Origin: Microbacterium commune
GTDB taxonomy: Bacteria; Actinomycetota; Actinomycetes; Actinomycetales; Microbacteriaceae
Assembly: GCF_014836945.1 (NCBI RefSeq)
Contig: NZ_JACSPX010000001.1
Coordinates: forward strand, 372,001 to 436,000
Direction: 5' to 3'
DNA: 64,000 nt
This document shows, in pieces, positions 9,233-16,718 of this stretch. The notes beneath the pieces are model-generated. The model saw only the letters and a list, made by a program, of their open reading frames with translations. It had not been told where the DNA came from and did not search any database. The translations under genes were made by a program, and so were the position numbers. Each line of letters opens with the position of its first letter. The first letter of the stretch is position 1.

Positions 9233-10108
9233 TCAGGGGGTGCGGGGCGATGCGCCGCTCGCGCGCTCGACGATGCGGGCGACCATCTCGTCTGAGGTGG
9301 TGTTCTCCCCGGGGCGGTTGGGTTTGCCCGCGCCGTGGTAGTCGCTGGATCCGGTGACGATGAGGTCGTGACGCGCGGCGATCTGACGCAGCCGGCGCTT
9401 GCCCTCGGCGGTGTTCTCGCGGTGATCCACCTCGAAGCCGGCGAGCCCCTCGTCGATCAGCCGCTCGATGTACGTCAGCGGCATCATCCGGTCGCGTCCT
9501 GCCGTGACGGGATGCGCGATCACGGCCACTCCCCCGGCGCGCGTGATCAGACGCACCGCCGCCAGCGGGTCGGGTGCATAGTGCGGCTCGTAGTAGCCCT
9601 CGCGCGGATGCAGGATGCCCTCGAACGCCTCCGTGCGGTCCCGGACGATGCCCCGCGCGACGAGCGCGTCGGCGATGTGCGGACGGCCCACCGTGGCATC
9701 CGGGGTCGTCTGCGCCAGCACGTCGTCCCAGCCGAGGTCGTAGTCGCGACCGATGCTGCGCACGATCCGCTCCGCGCGACCGACCCGGTCGCTGCGGATG
9801 CGATCGGTCTCGGCGACGAGGTCGGGGTCGTCGGGATCGAAGAGGTACCCGAGCACGTGGACGCTGCGCCACTCGTGCTTGGCCGAGAGCTCCATGCCGG
9901 GCAGGAACGTCATGCCCAGCGAGACCGCGGCATCCCCCGCCTCCTGCCAGCCGGTCGTGCGGTCGTGGTCGGTGAGGGCGGCGGTGCGGATGCCGTGGCC
10001 GTGCGCTTGACGCATCACCTCGGCCGGCGGCTCGGTGCCGTCGGAGTGATTGGAGTGCAGATGCAGGTCGCTCGGTCCCGGAGGGCGGGTGGAGGGGCCT
10101 GACGTCAT
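9233..10108 (-). CDS. PHP-domain metal-dependent phosphoesterase
   Basis: A 291-residue PHP-family hydrolase, probably a nucleoside bisphosphate or related phosphatase. Metal-binding motifs are visible: DLHLHSNHSDGT near the N-terminus, LTDHD around residue 47, GMELSA, IAHPVT around residue 198, and the C-terminal TGSSDYHG. The protein is about the usual length for stand-alone PHP phosphatases. The start is odd: GGAGG touches the ATG with no spacer, so it cannot act as a normal ribosome binding site for that codon. The divergent EEP gene begins only 21-54 bp away, so the two promoters must overlap each other or the coding ends. Confidence 0.86.
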   Translation of the reverse strand: MTSGPSTRPPGPSDLHLHSNHSDGTEPPAEVMRQAHGHGIRTAALTDHDRTTGWQEAGDAAVSLGMTFLPGMELSAKHEWRSVHVLGYLFDPDDPDLVAETDRIRSDRVGRAERIVRSIGRDYDLGWDDVLAQTTPDATVGRPHIADALVARGIVRDRTEAFEGILHPREGYYEPHYAPDPLAAVRLITRAGGVAVIAHPVTAGRDRMMPLTYIERLIDEGLAGFEVDHRENTAEGKRRLRQIAARHDLIVTGSSDYHGAGKPNRPGENTTSDEMVARIVERASGASPRTP

Positions 10109-10148
10109 CCTCCGAGGGTACCGCCAGCGATGACGCAGACGTCTCCTC

Positions 10149-10154
10149 TAGGAT
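10149..10154 (+). promoter_or_regulatory. -10 hexamer of the EEP gene, near-leaderless
   Basis: TAGGAT is followed by 8 nt and the ATG at 10163. This placement favours the second of two possible ATG starts for the gene. Confidence 0.45.
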
Positions 10155-10162
10155 TTCGGACG

Positions 10163-11188
10163 ATGCTACGACTCGTCGGAATCCTCCTCACGGTGCTGTT
10201 CGCCATCGCGACGGCGGTTCTCGTGTGGCCGCAGTTCTTCCATCTCGAGCTCACCTTCCCGATCACTCAGATCATCGCCTCCCGCATCGCGCTCGCGGTC
10301 GCCTTCCTGGTGGTCGCCCTGGTCGCCGCCCTGCTGCTCCTGGCGAGGCCGCTACGCGGCTTCGCGGCTTCGATCCTCGTCGTGGCGCTGGTCGGAGCCG
10401 GCTCGATCGGCGTGATCGGGGCCACTCGCGGATACGGCTCGGATGCCCTGCCGCAGAAGACCGATGAGGCGGTGCGCGTGCTCACATGGAACACCGCGGG
10501 CGCCGCCGTGTCAGCCGACACGATCGCCGGTGTCATCGCCGACCAGCAGATCGACGTCGTGTCGCTGCCCGAGACCGCGGAGGAGGTCGGCGAGCAGATC
10601 GCGATCATGATGCGCGATGCCGGACGCCCGATGTGGGTGCACCACGTCAACATCCAGCCCGAGGTGCCGGACGGGCCGCAGGCCTGGCAGACGACGATCC
10701 TGATCTCGGCCGACCTCGGTGAGTACTCGGTGATCGACTCGTCGCTGGACGGATCGAGCAACACCGGATCGGTACCGAGCGCCGTGGCGATGCCCGTCGA
10801 CGGCACAGGTCCCACCATCGTGGCCGTGCATGCCGTGGCGCCTCGCCAGGGCGACATGTCGCAGTGGCGGTCGGACCTGGAGTGGATCGCCGACCAGTGC
10901 CCGGAAGGCGAGTTCATCCTCGCGGGGGACTTCAACGCGACGCTCGACCACATGGCATCGTTCGGCATCGACGGCGGCACCATGGGCCGTTGCATCGACG
11001 CCGCTGCGAGCACCGGCAACGGCATGGTCGGCACGTGGCCGGCGAGCCTGCCGCATCTGGCCGGCGCACCCATCGACCACATCATGTCGAGCCCGGAATG
11101 GCAGGCGACCGGAACGCTCGTGCTCGAGGACGCGGGCGGCAGCGACCATCGGGCGATCGTCGCTCAGCTGGAGCCGGCGGGTCGGTAG
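10163..11188 (+). CDS. Membrane-anchored endonuclease/exonuclease/phosphatase family protein
   Basis: A 341-residue protein with three hydrophobic segments in the first 95 residues and an extracytoplasmic EEP (DNase I-like) domain. EEP motifs include VLTWNTAG (metal-binding Asn), VVSLPET (Glu), AVHAVAP, LAGDFNATLDH (Asp-Asn) and the C-terminal GGSDHRAIVAQL (catalytic Asp-His). The actual substrate, nucleic acid or a phospholipid or inositol phosphate, cannot be told from sequence. The start was placed at 10163 (MLRLVGILL) because a TAGGAT hexamer lies 8 nt before it; an ATG at 10130 would add 11 residues and remains possible. A bulged hairpin follows at 11192-11222. Confidence 0.83.
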   Translation: MLRLVGILLTVLFAIATAVLVWPQFFHLELTFPITQIIASRIALAVAFLVVALVAALLLLARPLRGFAASILVVALVGAGSIGVIGATRGYGSDALPQKTDEAVRVLTWNTAGAAVSADTIAGVIADQQIDVVSLPETAEEVGEQIAIMMRDAGRPMWVHHVNIQPEVPDGPQAWQTTILISADLGEYSVIDSSLDGSSNTGSVPSAVAMPVDGTGPTIVAVHAVAPRQGDMSQWRSDLEWIADQCPEGEFILAGDFNATLDHMASFGIDGGTMGRCIDAAASTGNGMVGTWPASLPHLAGAPIDHIMSSPEWQATGTLVLEDAGGSDHRAIVAQLEPAGR

Positions 11189-11191
11189 CCG

Positions 11192-11222
11192 GGCGGCGCG
11201 CGGCATGCGTCGCGCGTCCGCC
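11192..11222 (+). terminator. Hairpin downstream of the EEP gene
   Basis: GGCGGCGCGCG (11192-11202) pairs with CGCGCGTCCGCC (11211-11222), 11 bp with a one-base bulge, 4 nt after the stop codon. Confidence 0.5.
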
Positions 11223-11260
11223 GGGGCGCTGCGGCAGGGTGCCCTGTCGGCGACGAGTGA

Positions 11261-11266
11261 CACAAT
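11261..11266 (+). promoter_or_regulatory. -10-like hexamer of the aminopeptidase P gene, leaderless type
   Basis: CACAAT, 6 nt, then ATG. It departs from TANNNT at the first base. The same ACAAT-N6-ATG layout precedes the genes at 13009 and 16642. Confidence 0.4.
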
Positions 11267-11272
11267 GGATGC

Positions 11273-12694
11273 ATGACCAGCGCAGACACCGACGCCGCCG
11301 TCGAGACCCCCGCCGAGGCTGTCGCAGCGGAGAAGAACCCCCGCAAGCAGCCGTTCCCCCGTGGATTCCTCGAGACGATCTCGACCGGATGGGCCGAACG
11401 CCCTGAGTCCATGCCCGCACCGCGCGCCCAGGCGGCGTACGCCGCGGCCCGTCGCGCGAAGGTCTCGGCTGCCTTCCCCGGAGAGCGCCTGGTCGTACCG
11501 GCCGGATCGTTCAAGCAGCGCAGCAACGACACCGACTACCCGTTCCGCGCACACTCCGCCTTCGTCCACCTCACGGGGTGGGCGAACGAATCCGAGCCCG
11601 ACTCGCTGCTCGTCTTCGAGCCGACCGAGAACGGACACGAGGTCACGCTGTACTTCCGCGAGCGTGCCGACCGCACCACCAGCGAGTTCTACTCGGATGC
11701 CACGATCGGCGAGTTCTGGATCGGGGCGCGCCCCTCGCTCGCAGGCGTCGCCGCAGACCTCGACGTCGCGACCGCCCACGTGGATTCGTTCGTCGCCGGG
11801 GATGACGACCTCGTCGTCGACGTCGACGAGGAGCTCACCCGCTTCGTCTCGGAGCTGCGCCTGGTCAAGGACGAGTTCGAGATCGCCGAGATGCGGCATG
11901 CGGTCGCGGTCACGGCATCCGGATTCGACGACATCATCCGCGACTTCGACCGCGCGATCGCGCACCCCCGAGGCGAGCGCATCGTCGAGGGAGTCTTCCA
12001 CCAGCGCGCCCGCAGCGACGGGCACTGGGAGGGCTACGACACGATCGCCGCGTCGGGCCATCACGCCTGCTACCTGCACTGGACGCGCAACGACGGCGCC
12101 GTCGTACCGGGCGATCTGATCCTGATCGACGCCGGTGTCGAGGTCGACAGCCAGTACACCGCCGACATCACCCGCACCCTGCCGGTGAACGGCACGTTCT
12201 CAGACGTGCAGCGCCGCGTGTACGAGGTCGTGCTCGAGGCCGCGGACGCCGCGTTCGCCGTCGCGAAGCCCGGAGTGCGCTTCCGCGCGCTGCACGAAGC
12301 CGCGATGGACGTGATCGCGCGCCGCACCGCGGAGTGGGGCCTGCTGCCCGTCTCCGCAGAGGAGGCTCTGGATGCCGACAACGGCGGCCAGCACCGCCGT
12401 TACATGGTGCACGGCACCTCGCACCACCTCGGCATCGATGTGCACGACTGCGCGCAGGCGCGCCGCGAGATGTACTACGACGGGGTGCTCGAAGAGGGCA
12501 TGGTCTTCACCATCGAACCGGGTCTGTACTTCCAGATCGACGACCTGACCGTGCCGGAGGAGCTGCGCGGCATCGGCGTGCGCATCGAGGACGACATCCT
12601 GATGACCGCCGACGGCCCCGTGAACCTGTCGGCCGACATCCCCCGCACGGTCGAGGACGTCGAGGCGTGGATCGCGCGGCTGCGGAAGAGCTGA
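11273..12694 (+). CDS. pepP: Xaa-Pro aminopeptidase (aminopeptidase P, M24B)
   Basis: Cytoplasmic metallopeptidase (473 aa) that removes an N-terminal residue preceding proline. An N-terminal creatinase-like domain (about residues 40-190) is followed by the pita-bread catalytic domain. All five metal ligands are visible: the two Asp of LILIDAGVEVDSQYTADITRT, the His of GTSHHLGIDVHD, and the Glu residues of FTIEPGLYF and GVRIEDDILMT. Length and motif spacing are normal for the family. It appears to be a single-gene unit; no Shine-Dalgarno is seen, and a CACAAT hexamer lies 6 nt before the ATG. Confidence 0.95.
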   Translation: MTSADTDAAVETPAEAVAAEKNPRKQPFPRGFLETISTGWAERPESMPAPRAQAAYAAARRAKVSAAFPGERLVVPAGSFKQRSNDTDYPFRAHSAFVHLTGWANESEPDSLLVFEPTENGHEVTLYFRERADRTTSEFYSDATIGEFWIGARPSLAGVAADLDVATAHVDSFVAGDDDLVVDVDEELTRFVSELRLVKDEFEIAEMRHAVAVTASGFDDIIRDFDRAIAHPRGERIVEGVFHQRARSDGHWEGYDTIAASGHHACYLHWTRNDGAVVPGDLILIDAGVEVDSQYTADITRTLPVNGTFSDVQRRVYEVVLEAADAAFAVAKPGVRFRALHEAAMDVIARRTAEWGLLPVSAEEALDADNGGQHRRYMVHGTSHHLGIDVHDCAQARREMYYDGVLEEGMVFTIEPGLYFQIDDLTVPEELRGIGVRIEDDILMTADGPVNLSADIPRTVEDVEAWIARLRKS

Positions 12695-12780
12695 GCCGCT
12701 GAGCGCGGTTCATCCGCTGGGTCAGCGCCGCAGCGAATATCGCGCCGGCACGGACGCTCATCCGCGCCGGCATGCGGCCG

Positions 12781-12867
12781 GAGCGCCACGGCATCGAGGA
12801 TGAGTGGCACGCGGAACGTGGGTGGACTGAGGACCGGGGCTACGCACTGCTCGCACACGAAAGGTGA
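12781..12867 (+). pseudogene. Possible remnant of an HNH core
   Basis: In the frame ending at the TGA 12865-12867 the DNA encodes IEDEWHAERGWTEDRG, close to HIDEWHADRGRTDIDRG of the HNH domain encoded at about 14247. The zinc or catalytic HHH triad that should follow is replaced by AHER and a stop. This could be a decayed neighbouring copy of the same gene family or coincidence. Confidence 0.3.
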
Positions 12868-12963
12868 TCTTCGAGCAGTTCCTGCTGTCGATGCCGTACC
12901 GGACGGAAGAACGCGACAGCCTCCTTCGTTATCTCTTCGTGATCTTCCGGACGCGATTATCGA

Positions 12964-12979
12964 TCGAATTCTTGTTCGA
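12964..12979 (+). promoter_or_regulatory. LexA-type SOS box upstream of the DUF222-HNH gene
   Basis: TCGAAT-TCTT-GTTCGA matches the actinobacterial LexA box TCGAAC-N4-GTTCGA with one mismatch. It lies 29 nt before the ATG and overlaps where a -35 element would be, so bound LexA would block transcription. DUF222/13E12 genes are members of the mycobacterial LexA regulon. Confidence 0.65.
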
Positions 12980-12996
12980 ATGTCGGTGGTCGCTCG

Positions 12997-13002
12997 CACA
13001 AT
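12997..13002 (+). promoter_or_regulatory. -10-like hexamer of the DUF222-HNH gene, leaderless type
   Basis: CACAAT, 6 nt (TGAGTC), then ATG. A weak -35 candidate TTGTTC at 12972-12977 overlaps the SOS box. Confidence 0.4.
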
Positions 13003-13008
13003 TGAGTC

Positions 13009-14493
13009 ATGGCCCTCTTCATCGACATCGACGCTCAGGTCGCGGTTCTGCGCGACCTGCTCGGCGCAGATGCGGATGTGCAGGATCTGTCGGCGCGGAT
13101 GTCGTCGTTCCCGGGCGAGAAGCTGGTCGAGGCGCTGGGCGCAGCGGCGGCGCTGGTGCGCGCGGCGGAGCGGATCGGGATCGTCGGCGCGGGCATCGTC
13201 GCCGCCCGGTCCACGCGCGAGGCGGGGCAGGACGGGCTGGCGCAGTCCCGCGGTCACCGCTCTCCCGCAGCGCTCGTGCAGGAGCTCACCGGAAGCAGCC
13301 ATGCCGATGCGCAGCGGCAGGTACGGCTGGGCCAGTCCATCCTCGACAGCGACGTCCCCACTGCGGCGGAGGGGAATGAGACGTCGTGGAGCGGCCACGA
13401 CGCCGTCCCTGTGCTCTCTGACACGGCGCCTCCCCGGATGCCCTGGCATGCGCCACTGTCGGCGGCGCTGCTGCAGGGGCGTCTCTCCCCGGCGCAGCAG
13501 GATGCGATCCAGCGCGGCCTCAGCCAGCCGACCGATGACTCCGACGACACGCACGCCGCCTGGACGGCAGCGGCAGAGCAGCTCATCGCCGACGCCGGCT
13601 GCCGCACCGTCGAAGAGCTTCGCATCCAAGCCCGGGCGATCCGGGACCACCTCGACCCCGAGGGCGCTGCGCGCCGGTTCGCAGAGCGGTACGAACGGCG
13701 CAGCTTCCGCACCTGGATCGACGCCGACGGACGCGAGCGCGGGCACATCGAGTTCGAAGACGAAGGCGCCGCCTGGATGAGAGCGATCCGTGACGCGGCT
13801 CTGCGCCCACGTCGCGGGGGCCCGCGGTTCGTCGACTCCGACGAGGCGAACAATGCTCGAGATCTCGCCGCCGACTCTCGGACCAACAATCAGCTGTTCT
13901 ACGACCTGCTCATCGATCTGCTTCGTGCGGGCGCGCTCGCTGACGCGAAAGACGTCTTCGGCGCACGCCAGGCCGGAGTGCGGCTCGTGCAGGTGCAGGC
14001 CGCCGACGGCACCCCGACCAGCGCGCGCACCGAGGACTACGGCATGCCGTTTCCGTTCGCCAGCATCCAGCAGCACGTGTGCGAGAGCGGAACCGTGCAG
14101 GTCACCATCGATTCCCGCGGCAATCCGCTCGACGCGGGCCGAGAACACCGACTCTTCACTCCCCCGCAGCGCATCGCGCTCGCCATCCGAGACGGCGGAT
14201 GCCGCTGGCGAGGCTGTGACCGCCCCGCGTCGTACGGTGAAGCCCATCACATCGACGAATGGCATGCCGACCGGGGTCGCACCGATATCGACCGTGGCAT
14301 CCTGCTCTGCAGACATCACCATATGCAGCTGCACCACGGCGGATGGCGCATCACTCGAGAAGGGAAAGGCGAGTTCCTGCTGCATCCGCCCGGCGGAGAA
14401 CCGGCCATCCCCCTGCGTGCACGCGCAGCACTCGTCGCAGCCTGGGCCGGAATCGACCCTCCGCCCCGGCGCTTCCGACCCGCGATCGCGTGA
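13009..14493 (+). CDS. DUF222 (13E12-type) protein with C-terminal HNH endonuclease domain
   Basis: A 494-residue protein of the 13E12 repeat family found in many copies in actinobacterial genomes. The long N-terminal DUF222 region (about 20-330) includes LVQELTGSSHADAQRQVRLG and a helical SPAQQDAIQRGL segment. The C-terminal HNH domain (about 390-465) has CRWRGCDRPASYGEAHHI, DEWHADRG, LLCRHHHMQLHHGGW and a final HPPGG. Zinc cysteines and the HH of the active site are intact, so nuclease activity is plausible. The gene stands alone, has an SOS box upstream and abuts a broken VOC gene, which suggests arrival by a mobile or recombinational route. Its biological role is unknown. Confidence 0.92.
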   Translation: MALFIDIDAQVAVLRDLLGADADVQDLSARMSSFPGEKLVEALGAAAALVRAAERIGIVGAGIVAARSTREAGQDGLAQSRGHRSPAALVQELTGSSHADAQRQVRLGQSILDSDVPTAAEGNETSWSGHDAVPVLSDTAPPRMPWHAPLSAALLQGRLSPAQQDAIQRGLSQPTDDSDDTHAAWTAAAEQLIADAGCRTVEELRIQARAIRDHLDPEGAARRFAERYERRSFRTWIDADGRERGHIEFEDEGAAWMRAIRDAALRPRRGGPRFVDSDEANNARDLAADSRTNNQLFYDLLIDLLRAGALADAKDVFGARQAGVRLVQVQAADGTPTSARTEDYGMPFPFASIQQHVCESGTVQVTIDSRGNPLDAGREHRLFTPPQRIALAIRDGGCRWRGCDRPASYGEAHHIDEWHADRGRTDIDRGILLCRHHHMQLHHGGWRITREGKGEFLLHPPGGEPAIPLRARAALVAAWAGIDPPPRRFRPAIA

Positions 14494-14547
14494 GATTGTG
14501 CGACGGGGCGGGATGCTGCACCGCCGGCGACGTCGGCGACATGGTGG

Positions 14548-14698
14548 GCCTCAGGTGAGCACCACCGGCCGACCAGGACTCGCCACCCTCCCCGCTCTGC
14601 TTCCGAACGAAGCCGAGTTGCGTCGACAGCCACGGCGAACCTGACGCCGACAGGCCATCTGCCAGCCACAGCTCGATGTGATGGAGCCCGATGCTCAC
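14548..14698 (-). pseudogene. Truncated VOC (glyoxalase/bleomycin-resistance) family gene
   Basis: Starting at a GTG in GTGA overlap with the stop of the upstream hydrolase gene, about 50 residues read as a VOC N-terminus: SIGLHHIELWLADGLSA, then TQLGFVRKQSGEGGESWSAG. The family usually needs 120-150 residues. After about 14550 the frame loses similarity and continues antisense through the HNH gene to a stop at 14351. The second half of the fold, including the C-terminal metal ligands, is missing. The break lies within 60 bp of the HNH gene end, suggesting that the HNH gene's arrival or a linked deletion destroyed it. Confidence 0.6.
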
Positions 14699-15372
14699 CT
14701 CTGCGCGTGCCGTCGCTCGACCTCGTCGATGAACGCCACCACCAACGGCGCCAGTTCCGCGCCGATGACGTCAGCCGGCCGCTTGGCACCCTTCACCTCG
14801 AACGAGTGCCCACCGCCGTCGATCCACGCGATCCTGGCATCCGGACACGACGCCACCGCTTCCTCCAGCTGCGCCAGCGGCTGCACGAACGGGTCATTCG
14901 TGCCTTCGACGAACAGCTGGGGCGCACGCACGGCGGGCAGATGCTCGACCCTCGGTTTCTCCGGCTTGCCGGGCGGGTGCAGGGGGTACCCGAGGTACAC
15001 GAGCCCATTCACGTCGAGACCGTCCGCGACAGCCATCGACGCCATCCTGCCGCCGTACGACTTGCCGCATGCCCAGATCGCAGCCTCGGGCCGCTCGGAG
15101 CGGATCATCGCCACCACTGCACGCCAGGTCAGCACGGCGTGCGCGGCCGGCCCTGGCATCCGCCGACCCGCCTCGACATAGGGGAAGTTGAAGCGCACCG
15201 TCGTGAATCCCTCGGCGCGCAGCGCACCGGCGAAACCGAGCAGGAACGGATGATCCATGCCCGCGCCGGCGCCGTGCGCGATCGCGACGACACCGCGCGA
15301 CTCGCCATCCGGCTCCTCCCACGCTGTCGACACCGTCACCGATCCCGCCGGCAGCGGCACCTCGACCGCCAT
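14695..15372 (-). CDS. Alpha/beta hydrolase, KANL3/Tex30-like
   Basis: A 225-residue serine hydrolase of the small alpha/beta family. Oxyanion region VAIAHGAGAGMDHP; nucleophile elbow ACGKSYGGRMAS (G-K-S-Y-G); catalytic Asp in VEGTNDPFVQP; His in DGGGHSFEV. The substrate is unknown. The start ATG shares a base with the stop of the upstream membrane-protein gene (TGATG), and its stop overlaps the GTG of the VOC fragment, so it belongs to a tightly coupled minus-strand operon beginning with the YflT-like gene. Confidence 0.84.
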   Translation of the reverse strand: MAVEVPLPAGSVTVSTAWEEPDGESRGVVAIAHGAGAGMDHPFLLGFAGALRAEGFTTVRFNFPYVEAGRRMPGPAAHAVLTWRAVVAMIRSERPEAAIWACGKSYGGRMASMAVADGLDVNGLVYLGYPLHPPGKPEKPRVEHLPAVRAPQLFVEGTNDPFVQPLAQLEEAVASCPDARIAWIDGGGHSFEVKGAKRPADVIGAELAPLVVAFIDEVERRHAQR

Positions 15373-15779
15373 CAGGCGCTCCTCACGAATGGAAGGCGCA
15401 CGATCTCACCGCGACGCGCGCGCCGCAGGGCGACCAGCACCACCACGAGATGCACGACGCACACCATCACATACAGCAGAAGCGGGATGCCCTGCGGAAG
15501 GAGACCCGTCGCCGGAGCACTCGGCTGCGTCAACCGCACCAGCCCGACAATCAACTGCAGAAGAAGCAGCGCGGTCGACACGATCAGGAACAGCCGTCCC
15601 CACGAGCGGGCGAGAGCGGCGTTCTGCTTCGCCACCGGGCCCTGCCGCGACAGCGAGTCATGGGCCGCGATCATGCCGCCGCCGGCGGCCAAGGGCCCGA
15701 GGAACGGAACCGGCAGCAGCACGAGCAGACCCAGCGCCCACGCCGAAGCGCCCGTCGCCCGGCCGCTCGAGCCCGTCAT
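15372..15779 (-). CDS. Membrane protein of unknown function, three predicted helices
   Basis: A 135-residue protein I do not recognise. Hydrophobic segments at about 13-35, 63-82 and 97-118 predict three transmembrane helices, ending in a basic tail (RRARRGEIVRLPF). It overlaps the preceding YflT-like gene by 4 bp (ATGA) and the following hydrolase gene by one base, so all three are probably made from one mRNA. No functional motif is visible. Confidence 0.72.
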   Translation of the reverse strand: MTGSSGRATGASAWALGLLVLLPVPFLGPLAAGGGMIAAHDSLSRQGPVAKQNAALARSWGRLFLIVSTALLLLQLIVGLVRLTQPSAPATGLLPQGIPLLLYVMVCVVHLVVVLVALRRARRGEIVRLPFVRSA

Positions 15780-16642
15780 CGCGGGTCGGTCGGATTCGAC
15801 AGGTCGCTGCCCGCGGCGGGCTTCGGGGCGGACCCGGGGTCGGCCCCCTCGATGCCGGGCTCCGCACCCGGAAGCGGTGGCTTGGGCGGAACGACCGGAC
15901 CGCCGGTCGTTCCCGGAGCCGGGTCCGGGGCGGGAGCGGGATCCGGGACGGGGGCCGGAGCCGGAGCCGGAGCAGGAGCGGGATCGGCGACGGGCTGCGG
16001 CGACGGAGAGGCGGGTCCGGCCGGCGTCGACGGACCGGACTCGTCCGCCGGGCCGGCCGAACCGCCCTGACCAGCGGAACCGCCCTGGCCCGCCGAGCCA
16101 CCCTGACCTGCCGGCGGAACGCGCTCGCCGTACCGCGGCGGCTCGCTGAGGTCGACCGGCGGACGCACGCTCTGCGCGCGCTCCGGACCCACGACGCCCC
16201 GCGCCTTGGTCAGCGACGCGGGCTGCACCCGCACCTCGTAGTGATCGGCCAGCATCTGCATCATGCTCGCGAAATCACGACGGCGACGCACGATCGAGTA
16301 CGTCACCAGACTCATGATCATGCCGAGCGCGACACCGATGAGCAGGAACCCGAGGAAGAGCGAGATCGGGGCATCCGGCGTGCCGAACAGCATGATGGCC
16401 GACAGCAGCAGACCGATCAGCACGCCGTTGGTCGCGCCCGACCGCGCGGCGGCTGCGTATCCGAGCTTGCCGGTCACGCGCTCGACCGTGCGCACGCCCT
16501 CACCGACGATGGCGATGTCACGCGCAGGCACCTCTCCTGCGATCAGCTTCGAGACGATCTTCTGGGCGGCCTCGTAGTCCTTCGTCGAGGCGATCACCTC
16601 GCCGAGGTCGGTGCCTTTTCCCGGTCGATTCAGCATGCTCAT
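15776..16642 (-). CDS. General stress protein YflT-like (GSP17M) membrane protein with Pro-Ala tail
   Basis: A 288-residue protein. The first ~150 residues resemble the general stress protein 17M/YflT family: VIASTKDYEAAQKIVSKLIA, then VGEGVRTVERVTGKLGYAAAA, followed by a hydrophobic pair (about 75-115, including LLLSAIMLFG and LFLGFLLIGVALGMIM). The last ~110 residues are disordered, with three GQGGSA repeats and a long Ala-Pro alternation, a composition typical of extended linkers. MSMLNRPGKG at 16642 was chosen as start because a GACAAT hexamer lies 6 nt upstream. Function is not established; the name reflects only the family. Confidence 0.74.
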   Translation of the reverse strand: MSMLNRPGKGTDLGEVIASTKDYEAAQKIVSKLIAGEVPARDIAIVGEGVRTVERVTGKLGYAAAARSGATNGVLIGLLLSAIMLFGTPDAPISLFLGFLLIGVALGMIMSLVTYSIVRRRRDFASMMQMLADHYEVRVQPASLTKARGVVGPERAQSVRPPVDLSEPPRYGERVPPAGQGGSAGQGGSAGQGGSAGPADESGPSTPAGPASPSPQPVADPAPAPAPAPAPVPDPAPAPDPAPGTTGGPVVPPKPPLPGAEPGIEGADPGSAPKPAAGSDLSNPTDPR

Positions 16643-16648
16643 CCGGCC

Positions 16649-16654
16649 ATTGTC
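16649..16654 (-). promoter_or_regulatory. -10-like hexamer of the YflT-like gene, leaderless type
   Basis: GACAAT, 6 nt (GGCCGG), then ATG on the minus strand. Confidence 0.4.
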
Positions 16655-16706
16655 CCATCGACCCCTGTGCGCCGTCACCCGCCGGGCCGTCAGCGCACTC
16701 GCGGAC

Positions 16707-16712
16707 TACGCT
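16707..16712 (+). promoter_or_regulatory. -10 hexamer of the PRC/MgtE_N gene, leaderless type
   Basis: TACGCT, 6 nt (TGAGCC), then GTG. It is divergent from the YflT-like promoter about 55 bp away. Confidence 0.55.
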
Positions 16713-16718
16713 TGAGCC

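Larger units (their letters stand above)
12695..13008 (+). other. 314-nt intergenic region, relatively AT-rich before the HNH gene
   Basis: No gene is convincing here. The left part (12781-12867) encodes a short stretch resembling the HNH core of the downstream gene. The right part (about 12860-13005) is visibly richer in A+T than its surroundings and holds a LexA-type box. The reading frame from 12864 that runs into the HNH gene shows no family signature and is treated as chance. Confidence 0.6.

Noticed and set aside
12864-13379. Open frame starting MIFEQFLLSMPYRTEERDSL before the HNH gene
   Set aside because: It overlaps the HNH gene in another frame, has no family similarity I can see, and would place the SOS box and promoter inside coding sequence.
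12475-14385. Minus-strand open frame of over 600 codons across the HNH gene
   Set aside because: No recognisable domain, and it is antisense to a clear DUF222-HNH gene with intact zinc and active-site residues.
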